Shown piece after piece: positions 1 to 6,190 of a stretch of DNA of 64,000 nucleotides (its first letter is position 1; the number at the start of each line of letters is the position of its first letter). The notes under the pieces are model-generated. The model worked only from the letters and a program-made list of their open reading frames with translations, made no database searches and had not been told where the DNA came from. Origin of the DNA: Empedobacter brevis_A (lineage in GTDB: Bacteria > Bacteroidota > Bacteroidia > Flavobacteriales > Weeksellaceae); contig NZ_CBCPHV010000004.1 in NCBI RefSeq assembly GCF_965118635.1, positions 186,001 through 250,000 of the forward strand. Reading direction: 5' to 3'. Both the position numbers and the translations under genes were made by a program.

Positions 1-121
1 ATCTTTCTAATCTATTAATTAGTTTGATTAATTGACTTGTATTTATACAAGACTGTTTTTCTGTTTTACTAACAACTTTCATTGCTTTTTTTTCTGCTTG
101 TTCTATTGTTGATGTATTCAT
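1..121 (-). CDS. hypothetical phage-region protein, 3' part cut by window edge
   Basis: Only the first 40 codons lie in the window; the reading frame stays open to base 1. The visible product begins MNTSTIEQAEKKAMKVVSK and continues with a polar segment ending QLIKLINRLER. Its start lies five bases downstream of the stop of the preceding 68-residue gene, so it is probably the last visible member of the leftward operon that includes the antirepressor. I do not recognise the family. Confidence 0.55.
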   Translation of the reverse strand, partial: MNTSTIEQAEKKAMKVVSKTEKQSCINTSQLIKLINRLER

Positions 122-125
122 AATT

Positions 126-332
126 TTATGTTTTTGTTTGGTCTAATTCTTTTAACTGCTTTTTTGCATTTACACCTAAATAGGTCTCATAAGTCCTTTG
201 GGTGATATTGAATTGGTCTGCAATATATTCGTGATAAATATTTTTAAAATAAAGCCCTTCTTTCCTGTATTTAAGCGTGATTTCTTGAATTTTTAACACG
301 CGTAATAAATAATTTCGCCTGTTGTATGCCAT
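126..332 (-). CDS. hypothetical 68-residue protein of the antirepressor operon
   Basis: This small basic protein (start MAYNRRNYLLRVLKIQEITL) has a middle segment, YIADQFNITQRTYETYLGVNA, that looks like a DNA-binding helix-turn-helix or a small phage regulatory protein. No named domain can be assigned from sequence alone. It sits in the same orientation as the genes on either side and five bases before the next start codon, so co-transcription is likely. Small ORFs of this size and charge are common beside phage repressors in Bacteroidota. Confidence 0.6.
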   Translation of the reverse strand: MAYNRRNYLLRVLKIQEITLKYRKEGLYFKNIYHEYIADQFNITQRTYETYLGVNAKKQLKELDQTKT

Positions 333-405
333 TTTGTTCTATATTTGCTACATCCTTTTTATGATGGAGCTCGTAATAGAAATATTGCGGGCTTTTTTTT
401 GCTAG

Positions 406-507
406 TTATTTAATGAACTTGCGATAAAGGCAGATGCCAAATACTGTTATTCTTTTCTCAGTTCTCTCAACCTCGAAAGATTCTGATAAATGATAAATTG
501 TTTTCAT
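406..507 (-). CDS. possible 33-residue small protein
   Basis: An ATG-initiated frame of 33 codons (start MKTIYHLSESFEVERTEKR, last residues RKFIK) fills part of the gap between the 100-residue and 68-residue genes, in the same orientation. It starts 16 bases after the stop codon of the upstream gene, as expected for a member of the operon. The mix of acidic and basic residues looks protein-like, but at this length chance cannot be excluded. No family is recognised. Confidence 0.35.
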   Translation of the reverse strand: MKTIYHLSESFEVERTEKRITVFGICLYRKFIK

Positions 508-522
508 TGGATCAATATTTTA

Positions 523-825
523 CTATATATAATCTGATTCATTTGTACCGTCATTAAAAACTCGTGCATAATCTTCAAATCTTGTTATCCGATTTGGTTT
601 TAATATAAAACCTTGTGTCTTTTGAGATAACCATTTCTCTTTATGAGATTTTAAGCCTTGATTTAAAACAGAGTTCATAACTTCACTATCTAAATCGTTA
701 TCTAACAACATTATTGTCTTGGTTATAGTCCCGTCGCTTAACATTACTTCTGTTACCAGCATTTTAGATGGCTGAAAGTTTAAGTCCTTAAAAAGGTCTG
801 TAGGGTTAAATTGTTTTATAGCCAT
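523..825 (-). CDS. hypothetical 100-residue protein next to the antirepressor
   Basis: The product (start MAIKQFNPTDLFKDLNFQPS) is a soluble protein of 100 residues with no signal peptide or membrane segment. A short run, MLVTEVMLSDGTITKTIMLL, has alternating hydrophobic residues typical of beta strands, and the C-terminal half is helical and charged. The gene starts four bases after the stop of the antirepressor gene, which argues for one transcript. I do not recognise the family. Confidence 0.6.
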   Translation of the reverse strand: MAIKQFNPTDLFKDLNFQPSKMLVTEVMLSDGTITKTIMLLDNDLDSEVMNSVLNQGLKSHKEKWLSQKTQGFILKPNRITRFEDYARVFNDGTNESDYI

Positions 826-829
826 ATCA

Positions 830-1444
830 TTATCTTTTTAATTCGTCAATCATTTCTTGATAGCTAAATAAAAGCCCTTGTTTATTTTCTAAAGCTTTTT
901 GATACATAGCATTAACAACCTGTTTACTTTTACGCCCCTCAGAAACAGAAGAAACATTGCGTATATAGTCATAACTAAGGTTTAATTCTTTTGCAATCTG
1001 TTTTAAATCACCCCAACGCAAATAATATTTAATCACGTTCATTAATTCGGCTTTTTTAGCAATTATACTTGTTTCGTGTTCTACACTACCTATTAATAAA
1101 CCTCTATTATCTTGCTCTCTTAATAGCTTATCCATTGCTATACGTTCCATCTCAATGAAGTATTGACGAGCTTGTTTACCTTTGGGTGTACGTTGTATCA
1201 TTGCTATCTCTTTGGCGGTGTCAATAGTTAAAACATAGTCGTCTAAAGCTTGTTTTGTTCCACCGTTTGGCATTTTCACATTTTTGTGTAAACATTGATA
1301 ATCAGTACTTTGAACAAAACCATACTCTAACATTCTGTTAATCCATTCGTAAAATCTTGTTGGAGTTTCTAAATAGTTATGCAGTTCTCTTGCTGATACG
1401 GCACGTTTACCGTTTTGTTCTGTGATTTTAATTAACTCTTTCAT
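830..1444 (-). CDS. AntA-type phage antirepressor
   Basis: The N-terminal 85 or so residues match the AntA/AntB antirepressor domain: the run SARELHNYLETPTRFYEWI, an FVQSTDYQ segment, and then TIDTAKEIAMIQRTPKGKQA followed by RQYFIEMER. In temperate phages such proteins bind the lysogeny repressor and relieve repression. The C-terminal part (about 125-204) is basic and includes QIAKELNLSYDYIRNVSS, a likely helix-turn-helix. Its ATG overlaps the stop codon of the upstream 58-residue gene as ATGA, which suggests translational coupling. It is transcribed away from the repressor gene, as expected of a phage genetic switch. Whether it binds the adjacent repressor is an inference. Confidence 0.85.
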   Translation of the reverse strand: MKELIKITEQNGKRAVSARELHNYLETPTRFYEWINRMLEYGFVQSTDYQCLHKNVKMPNGGTKQALDDYVLTIDTAKEIAMIQRTPKGKQARQYFIEMERIAMDKLLREQDNRGLLIGSVEHETSIIAKKAELMNVIKYYLRWGDLKQIAKELNLSYDYIRNVSSVSEGRKSKQVVNAMYQKALENKQGLLFSYQEMIDELKR

Positions 1445-1617
1445 AGTTCTATTTTTTCTGATTCTTCTATTAGTAATTCTTTGGCTCTTTTACGAATTTT
1501 ATCCGCTTGTTTAGATTGAAAAACATAACGCAAACTCATATCTACAGACTGTAGTGTACAACCAAACTCATCTTTGATTTTGTGCTTTAGTTTAGGGTGT
1601 AATAATATTTTTTTCAT
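1441..1617 (-). CDS. 58-residue first gene of the antirepressor operon
   Basis: An ATG-started frame of 58 codons (MKKILLHPKLKHKIKDEFGC at the N-terminus, ending ELLIEESEKIEL). It is the first gene after the divergent promoter and its stop overlaps the antirepressor start in an ATGA junction. The product is highly charged with an internal segment, LQSVDMSLRYVFQSKQADKI, that may be helical and able to bind DNA or a protein partner. The position matches that of Cro-like or small regulatory proteins in phage switches, but sequence alone does not show function. Confidence 0.6.
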   Translation of the reverse strand: MKKILLHPKLKHKIKDEFGCTLQSVDMSLRYVFQSKQADKIRKRAKELLIEESEKIEL

Positions 1618-1643
1618 TACTTTGTATTAATAAATTCTTTTCA

Positions 1644-1676
1644 CAAATATATGAGAGAAATCTCAATTAAAACAAA
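1644..1676 (-). promoter_or_regulatory. promoter of the antirepressor operon
   Basis: Read leftward, TTTG (complement of 1673-1676) is followed after 21 bases by TATATTTG (complement of 1644-1651), an exact match to the Bacteroidota -7 consensus TAnnTTTG. Transcription would start near 1638, about 20 bases before the ATG at 1617. An inverted repeat proposed as a repressor operator fills most of the spacer. Confidence 0.7.
1652..1665. promoter_or_regulatory. candidate repressor operator O1
   Basis: TGAGA-GAAA-TCTCA, a perfect 5-bp inverted repeat with a 4-base centre. It lies between the -33 and -7 boxes of the leftward promoter, abutting the -7 box, so a bound dimer would block RNA polymerase. 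Confidence 0.6.
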
Positions 1677-1681
1677 TTTTT

Positions 1682-2083
1682 ATGAGAGAAATTTCATTTT
1701 TAAAAGAAAAAATACTACAATATATTGAAAGTAAATCTGTTACAAAATATGAGTTTTATCAAAAAACAGGTATATCGAATGGTGTTTTATCACAAAAAAG
1801 TGGTTTATCAGAAGATAATTTATTGAGATTTCTCTCATATTATAAAGACGTTAACCCAGAATGGCTATTAACAGGAAAAGGATCGATGCTAAAGGAGGAT
1901 GCTGTAAATAAAGTAAATCAAAGTATTACAGGTGATGGAAATATACAATCAGGCAATAATACCAGTATAACAGGCGATTGCAAAGAAAAAGTACAGGAAC
2001 TGCAAAAGCAGTTAAAAGAAAAAGACAAGGAGATAGAACGCCAAAAAAAGCAAATAGATAAACTATTCAATATGATACCTTAA
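1682..2083 (+). CDS. Cro/CI-like repressor with C-terminal coiled coil
   Basis: Residues 5-60 form a phage-type helix-turn-helix: the helix TKYEFYQKTGISNGVLSQKS, then SEDNLLRFLSYYKDVNPEWL and the typical closing LLTGKGSM. A polar linker (about 75-97) has the pattern SITGDGNIQSGNNTSITGD, and residues 98-131 are a charged coiled coil with hydrophobic residues every three to four positions, likely for oligomerisation. It lacks the LexA-like peptidase domain of classical CI, so induction would need another route, such as the divergently encoded antirepressor. Two operator-like repeats lie on its start codon and inside its reading frame, pointing to autoregulation. An ORF6C-like gene follows ten bases downstream. 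Confidence 0.8.
   Translation: MREISFLKEKILQYIESKSVTKYEFYQKTGISNGVLSQKSGLSEDNLLRFLSYYKDVNPEWLLTGKGSMLKEDAVNKVNQSITGDGNIQSGNNTSITGDCKEKVQELQKQLKEKDKEIERQKKQIDKLFNMIP
1683..1696. promoter_or_regulatory. candidate repressor operator O2
   Basis: TGAGA-GAAA-TTTCA, the O1 sequence with one change in the right arm. It starts 31 bp after O1, close to three helical turns, and covers the repressor start codon, which suggests cooperative binding and autorepression. Confidence 0.5.
1824..1837. promoter_or_regulatory. candidate repressor operator O3 inside the repressor gene
   Basis: TGAGA-TTTC-TCTCA is the exact reverse complement of O1 and overlaps repressor codons 48-52. A third perfect copy within 190 bp supports a real binding site set; a looped or roadblock role is an inference. 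Confidence 0.45.
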
Positions 2084-2093
2084 ATAACTAACT

Positions 2094-2642
2094 ATGAATA
2101 ACAAACAAGACATTAAAGGAGACAACAACGTACAAGTAGGCGTTAATAATGGGCAAATAATCCAAACAAAGAAAGTTAAACAGGTTACGGAGGTTCTGCA
2201 CGATGCAAGTAACCATATTACAGATGCACAGGCATTACAAATTCGCTTAAAAATAACTGATATTGCTGAAATGGTAGCTACCAACAAAGGAAATATAGGA
2301 AGTCAAATAAAAAAAGAATACAATGCTTTATATAAAGAGTTTGGTTGTACCAGTTACAAATTATTACCAGCAGAACGTTTTGAAGAAGCTATGCTATGGC
2401 TATCTAAAAGAACAGGATATAGAGGAAAGAAAAATTTAAGACATGGAGATCCGGAAGAATGGAGAAAAAACCAATATAAAGCCATCAATGCACGTATCAG
2501 ACAATTAGGTATGAGTAAAGAGGATTTACTTATATTTGCAGAAGAGAAGTTGGCTTTAAAAAAGCCGTTGGCATCTATAAAAGATTTGAGCGCTACACGT
2601 TTACAAAGTTTATATACTTATATTTTTAGTAAAAAACTTTAA
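2094..2642 (+). CDS. ORF6C-like phage regulatory protein
   Basis: The 182-residue product opens with a glycine/asparagine-rich segment, IKGDNNVQVGVNNGQII, like that in the repressor just upstream. Residues from about 45 to 150 resemble the ORF6C domain found at the C-terminus of phage antirepressors: KITDIAEMVATNKG, then IKKEYNALYKEFGCTSYKLL and a long amphipathic helix RFEEAMLWLSK. It lacks the usual N-terminal Rha/BRO-type domain, so it could work as a stand-alone partner or oligomerisation module. It follows the repressor by ten bases in the same orientation and is followed directly by the hairpin array. The family assignment is moderately sure; the role is not. Confidence 0.6.
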   Translation: MNNKQDIKGDNNVQVGVNNGQIIQTKKVKQVTEVLHDASNHITDAQALQIRLKITDIAEMVATNKGNIGSQIKKEYNALYKEFGCTSYKLLPAERFEEAMLWLSKRTGYRGKKNLRHGDPEEWRKNQYKAINARIRQLGMSKEDLLIFAEEKLALKKPLASIKDLSATRLQSLYTYIFSKKL

Positions 2643-2650
2643 CCAGGTGA

Positions 2651-3370
2651 AACCCTTACAAAAACCCTTACGTTTTCATGAAATTCAAAAGATTCAGAAA
2701 ATGTAAGGGTTTTTAAGTGCTATTTCCATTAACAGAACTAGGACATAAAGTAGGACATTTTAATGATATTCGAAATATTCAAGAAATGTCCTACTTTGAA
2801 CTATGTAAAGTATGAATAAAAGTATGAACTTTTTAAGAGATTCAAAAAATACAAAATACCTCATACTTTCAAGTATGGAACCGTTACAAAAACTGTTACA
2901 TTCTTGTAAGATTCGAAAAATACTAAAAATGTAACAGTTTGGAGTGGTTAAAGTGTGGTAAATAGTGTGGCATTTTGACTAAATTCGAAATATGCAAGAA
3001 ATACCACACTTTGGAGGAACTAAACTGTAAGAAAAAGTGTAAGGTTTAGAAATTATTCAAAAAGTACGAAATACCTTACACTTTCAAGTATGGAACCGTA
3101 ACAAATACTGTAACATTTTTGTAAGATTCGAAAAATACTAAAAATGTAACAGTTTGGAGTATGTTTACTATGGTAAATAGTATGGTATTTTGACTAAATT
3201 CGAAATATGCAATAAATACCATACTTTGGAGGAACTAAACTGTAACAAAAACCGTAACATTTTTACAAGATTCGAAAAGTACAGAAAATGTTACAGTTTC
3301 AAGCCTACAAAGAGTGAATAAAAGTGTGAAGTTTTTAATAGATTCAAAATATACAAGAAACTTCACACTT
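2651..3370 (+). repeat. array of ten word-word-loop-antiword hairpin units
   Basis: Each unit has an 8-base word (W1), four bases, the word again (W2), about 30 bases with a conserved ATTCRAAA core, and the reverse complement (Wr). W1/W2/Wr start positions: 2653/2665/2703, 2739/2751/2786, 2808/2820/2861, 2880/2892/2931, 2951/2963/3004, 3024/3036/3075, 3095/3107/3146, 3166/3178/3219, 3239/3251/3290, 3310/3322/3363. W1 to W2 is 12 bp in every unit; the last eight unit spacings are 71-73 bp and the first two are 86 and 69. Words include ACCCTTAC, TAGGACAT, AAGTATGA, ACTGTTAC, AGTGTGG, AGTATGG and AAGTGTGA. W2 and Wr extend into AT-rich inner pairs to give stems of about 10-15 bp around a 21-23-base loop. 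No ORF above 60 codons covers it on either strand. A hairpin terminator follows. Confidence 0.85.
2867..3296 (+). repeat. 215-bp tandem duplication of three hairpin units
   Basis: Units 4-6 (2867-3081) and units 7-9 (3082-3296) are two copies of one 215-bp block; every word lies exactly 215 bp from its counterpart. Loops and joining sequences such as TTTCAAGTATGGAACCGT and TTTGGAGGAACTAAACTGTAA are almost unchanged, while most differences fall in the words. This shows how the array grew and supplies pairs for testing covariation. Confidence 0.8.
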
Positions 3371-3384
3371 TGAGTTATTCAAAC

Positions 3385-3405
3385 GGTCGCAAAAAGCGAC
3401 CCTTT
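3385..3405 (+). terminator. hairpin terminator after the array
   Basis: GGTCGC, five A, GCGACC, then CTTTT. It is more GC-rich than anything in the array and would end a transcript running through repressor, ORF6C-like gene and array. Confidence 0.6.
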
Positions 3406-3612
3406 TAAAATGTCTTAATAAAGCACTATATCAATGCGTTTAGTTTAATTGATATATAAAAAACAGGGCTCCAGTTAAACCTATATCGCTATTTTTAATG
3501 GTTTTTCGTTAGAAATGCTTTAAGTCGCATAAACCTCGCATCAAGCAAACTTAAACTTCTTAAATCAAAAAGCCCCTAAATAAGCTGTACTTTTCATATT
3601 GCCCCTCATAGA
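3406..3612. other. non-coding junction between phage-like segment and chromosome
   Basis: No gene, tRNA or clear direct repeat is visible. This is where the accessory segment gives way to core genes; the neighbouring acetyltransferase begins in mid-domain, so a recombination breakpoint probably lies here. I could not identify attachment-site repeats within the window. Confidence 0.4.
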
Positions 3613-3846
3613 ATGGATCTTTATCCATGGATTTGTGCAATTTTTATTCGTGAAGAAGAAAGAGGGAATAATTATGCATCTCTTTTAATCGATAAAGCAA
3701 AAAAGGATACAAAAAAATTCGGATTCAATTATTTAAATCTTTGTACAGATCATATTGGATATTATGAAAAATTCGGTTTCGAATATATTGGACAAGGTTA
3801 TCATCCTTGGGAAGAAGAATCGAGAATTTATCAGATAAAAGTTTAA
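3613..3846 (+). pseudogene. GNAT acetyltransferase, N-terminal half missing
   Basis: The 77 residues correspond to the C-terminal half of a GNAT N-acetyltransferase. PWICAIFIREEERGNNYASL is the strand and acetyl-CoA-binding loop (normally V-x-x-x-x-RGxGxG/A; here RGNNYA), followed by LNLCTDHIGYYEKFGFEYIG, the usual strand and 'YekFGF' helix. Typical members have about 150 residues, so the substrate-binding N-terminal half is gone. The frame upstream of the ATG is open for only 11 codons before a TAA and does not restore the missing domain. It directly abuts the phage-like segment, which suggests that insertion or deletion there truncated it. Confidence 0.7.
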
Positions 3847-4073
3847 CCAAATTGACGTTTCAATTCGTATATAATATCTTCTAATCCATTCAGTTTTATT
3901 TCGTAAACGGTTGATAGTAAAATGCCTAATTTTCCTTTTGGAAACCCTCCTTTTCCAACAAACCATTCGAGATAAGAAACTGGTAAATCACACAACAATC
4001 GCCCTTCATATTTACCGAAAGGCATTTTTGTTGTGACGATTTCTTTTAATATTTCGGGACGAAATCCTTCCAT
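3843..4073 (-). CDS. DUF3820 family protein
   Basis: The 76-residue protein has the features of DUF3820: MPFGKYEGRLLCDLPVSYLE, then WFVGKGGFPKGKLGILL and an ending YEIKLNGLEDIIYELK. Members are small cytosolic proteins, sometimes annotated as putative quorum-sensing-regulated virulence factors, but the biochemical role is unknown. Its ATG overlaps the stop of the rhodanese gene as TAATG, so it is the third gene of a pth operon. Its 3' end overlaps the truncated acetyltransferase on the other strand by four bases. Confidence 0.85.
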   Translation of the reverse strand: MEGFRPEILKEIVTTKMPFGKYEGRLLCDLPVSYLEWFVGKGGFPKGKLGILLSTVYEIKLNGLEDIIYELKRQFG

Positions 4074-4489
4074 TATTTTGTTATAGTTCCTTTATATGTC
4101 GACATTCCATCCTTGAAATTAATCGCTTTTTTAAAACCTTTATCTTGCATTTTTTCAGTTGCTAATCTTGCTCTAACACCAGATTTACAATAAATGAAAT
4201 AATTCTTTTTTGTATCTAGTTTCTGAATTTCATCTGTAAAATTTGGGTTTTTCACATCAATATTAATTGCTCCAGGAATATGTCCTTCTGCAAATTCTTC
4301 TGGCGTACGAACATCTAGCAAAACATTCTTTTTATTCTTGAAGTTAATATCATTTACATTATCCAATGTAGAAGTTACTTCTTCTAATTTTGCTTCTTTT
4401 CCTTCTGAATTTGATAAATTATTACTTGCACAAGAACCTAAAAAAAGTGTTCCTGCAATCAGTACAATTCCTAAAATTTTATTTCCCAT
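4073..4489 (-). CDS. rhodanese-domain lipoprotein
   Basis: Residues 1-19 are a lipoprotein signal peptide ending in the lipobox LGSC with Cys20. A single rhodanese domain spans about 50-135, with VLLDVRTPEEFAEGHIPGAI and the active-site loop YCKSGVRAR, where Cys101 would carry the persulfide. Such envelope-anchored rhodaneses are thought to handle sulfur transfer or thiol redox chemistry; the substrate is unknown. The gene overlaps pth by 11 bases upstream and DUF3820 by one base downstream. Confidence 0.88.
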   Translation of the reverse strand: MGNKILGIVLIAGTLFLGSCASNNLSNSEGKEAKLEEVTSTLDNVNDINFKNKKNVLLDVRTPEEFAEGHIPGAINIDVKNPNFTDEIQKLDTKKNYFIYCKSGVRARLATEKMQDKGFKKAINFKDGMSTYKGTITK

Positions 4490-5045
4490 TATATTGATTC
4501 ATTGTATTACCTAATCCTTGAAAAATAAACGATAAAACAGCATCAGCCGCTAATGATAATCGTTCATTCATTCTTTCATTTTCTTCTGCCGACCAATCAC
4601 CTAATACATAATCTACTTGTTTCCCTTCCGAAAACTCATTTCCAACTCCGAAACGCAATCGAGCATAATTTTGTCCTCCAATCTTGTTCTGAATATCTTT
4701 CAGCCCATTATGTCCTCCATCACTTCCCTTTCCACGCATACGAATTGTTCCAAAAGGCAAGTTCAAATCATCTGTGATTACAAAAATATTTTCTAATGAA
4801 ATATTTTCTTTTTTCATCCAAAAACGAACCGCATCACCACTCAAATTCATGTATGTATTCGGTTTTAATAATGTAACAGGACGCGCTTTGTATTTGAATT
4901 GTGCAACTTCACCAAAATTTGATGGCGAAAATTTTGCATCAACTTTTTTAGCAACTTCTTCTACAACTTTGAAACCTATATTATGACGAGTATTTTCGTA
5001 TTGCGCTCCTATATTACCAAGCCCAATAATCAGATATTTTTGCAT
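4479..5045 (-). CDS. pth: peptidyl-tRNA hydrolase
   Basis: Pth cleaves the ester bond of peptidyl-tRNAs dropped from the ribosome and recycles the tRNA. The 188-residue protein is standard length. It starts MQKYLIIGLGNIGAQYENTR, giving Asn11 and then the catalytic His21 in HNIGF, and has the catalytic Asp in ITDDLNLPFG (92-93) and the family block GSDGGHNGLKDI. It is the first gene of a three-gene leftward operon with overlapping reading frames. A divergent promoter region of about 110 bp separates it from the next rightward gene. Confidence 0.96.
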   Translation of the reverse strand: MQKYLIIGLGNIGAQYENTRHNIGFKVVEEVAKKVDAKFSPSNFGEVAQFKYKARPVTLLKPNTYMNLSGDAVRFWMKKENISLENIFVITDDLNLPFGTIRMRGKGSDGGHNGLKDIQNKIGGQNYARLRFGVGNEFSEGKQVDYVLGDWSAEENERMNERLSLAADAVLSFIFQGLGNTMNQYNGK

Positions 5046-5156
5046 GAAACAAAATTACATCTTTTTGCAATGATTCGAAATAAATATTTAACTTCGCTTA
5101 AAATCTACTAAATTGGTATAGATTTTGAAAATACAAGAAATCGATAAAAATTTATC

Positions 5157-5672
5157 ATGAAAAAAATAGTTAACGTTCTTTTATTAATCGTTGGAATGAA
5201 TGCATTTGCACAAAAAAGTCCAGCGTTGATGAAAACTGAATTTCCAATTGCAGCTTTGCAAGATAGCATAGTTGATTTGGAAGGAAACACGAACAGTATA
5301 GGAAATGTTTTTTCTAATTATAAAGGAAAAATTGTTCTGCTAGATTTATGGGCAACTTGGTGTGGAGATTGTATCAAAAATATGCCAGCGTTGAAAACGT
5401 TACATGAAAAAAATCCTGATATAGCTTTTGTTTACCTTTCAATGGATAAAAATGAAGAAGCTTGGAAAAAAGGAATTGAAAAATATCAAATCCAAGGCGA
5501 ACATTTTTACTTAGGAAATAATTGGAAAGGAAATTTTGGCACAGGAATTGATTTAAATTGGATACCACGATATTTGGTTCTTGATCAAAATGGAAAAATT
5601 GCAGATTACTATAGCGTAAAAGCAGATGATCCTAAAGTTCAAGAAACAATTGATCGTTTAAGAAATAAATAG
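5157..5672 (+). CDS. TlpA/ResA-like periplasmic thioredoxin
   Basis: Residues 1-19 form a Sec signal peptide (MKKIVNVLLLIVGMNAFAQ). The thioredoxin fold starts with LDLWATWCGDCIKNMPALK, giving the redox pair Cys69-Gly-Asp-Cys72, and includes the cis-proline region WIPRYLVLDQNGKI. This is the TlpA-like pattern of exported reductases that keep other envelope proteins reduced or help cytochrome c maturation. It is monocistronic, with its own terminator 20 bp after the stop. Confidence 0.9.
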   Translation: MKKIVNVLLLIVGMNAFAQKSPALMKTEFPIAALQDSIVDLEGNTNSIGNVFSNYKGKIVLLDLWATWCGDCIKNMPALKTLHEKNPDIAFVYLSMDKNEEAWKKGIEKYQIQGEHFYLGNNWKGNFGTGIDLNWIPRYLVLDQNGKIADYYSVKADDPKVQETIDRLRNK

Positions 5673-5690
5673 TTTATTAGTTTACCAACC

Positions 5691-5729
5691 AAAGGGTGAT
5701 TGAAATTAAAACATCAATCACCCTTTTTT
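5691..5729 (+). terminator. rho-independent terminator after the TlpA-like gene
   Basis: GGGTGATTGA and TCAATCACCC pair over 10 bp with a 10-base loop, followed by six T. Confidence 0.9.
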
Positions 5730-5827
5730 ATTAAGCGCTTAAAATCTCATTATATCTAGCGATTTTTAAGAAATAGGAACTAATTAAATTTGTAATCAAT
5801 AAAAACAATTATTTAAACTTAAAATCT

Positions 5828-6079
5828 ATGGAAAACAATCAACCATACAAATCAGAGAAAAAACTTGCGGCTGGAATTTTAGGAATTTTAGTCGGATATT
5901 TAGGAATTCATAAGTTCTATTTAGGTTATACAAAAGAAGGAATTATTCAATTAATTGCGACTTTTATAACATTTGGCTTTGCTGGAATTATTGGATTTAT
6001 AGAGGGAATTATCTATTTGACTAAATCTGACGAAGAATTTGATAAAACATATGTAGAAGGTCACAAAGGCTGGTTCTAA
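5828..6079 (+). CDS. TM2-domain membrane protein
   Basis: The 83-residue protein carries a TM2 domain: KLAAGILGILVGYLGIHKFY as the first membrane helix with the conserved G-x-HKFYLG turn, then IIQLIATFITFGFAGIIGFI as the second helix and an acidic tail that begins IYLTKSDEEFDKTY. TM2 proteins are small integral membrane proteins of unknown biochemical role, often fused to or expressed near transport and envelope genes. It stands alone between two terminators. Confidence 0.9.
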   Translation: MENNQPYKSEKKLAAGILGILVGYLGIHKFYLGYTKEGIIQLIATFITFGFAGIIGFIEGIIYLTKSDEEFDKTYVEGHKGWF

Positions 6080-6113
6080 GATAAAGATTACATTCTTTTT
6101 TAAATATTTTTCG

Positions 6114-6149
6114 ATCCCAAAATAATCTAAAGTTGTTTTGGGATTTTTG
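6114..6149 (+). terminator. terminator after the TM2 gene
   Basis: ATCCCAAAA and TTTTGGGAT form a 9-bp stem with a 13-base loop, followed by TTTTG. Confidence 0.8.
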
Positions 6150-6190
6150 TATTGAGTAAATTCGTTTTAAATAATTCGCAAGTTTTTTAC

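Noticed and set aside
50..60. Attachment-site repeats flanking the phage-like segment
   Set aside because: I looked for a direct repeat between the left end and 3400-3612 and saw none; the left boundary is probably outside the window.
2063..2287. 74-codon minus-strand ORF over the repressor/ORF6C junction
   Set aside because: Antisense to two supported genes, with Cys/Ser/Leu-rich composition typical of a shadow frame.
2651..3370. CRISPR array
   Set aside because: The invariant part is a pairing rule and not a repeat sequence, there are no unique spacers of even length, and no cas genes are in the window.
2651..3370. Integron attC cassette array or IS ends
   Set aside because: Units are contiguous with no cassettes between them, lack the RYYYAAC/GTTRRRY core pair, and no integron integrase or transposase is present.
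2651..3370. Coding repeats
   Set aside because: Stops occur in every frame, no ORF above 60 codons covers the region, and unit lengths of 71-73 bp do not keep a frame.
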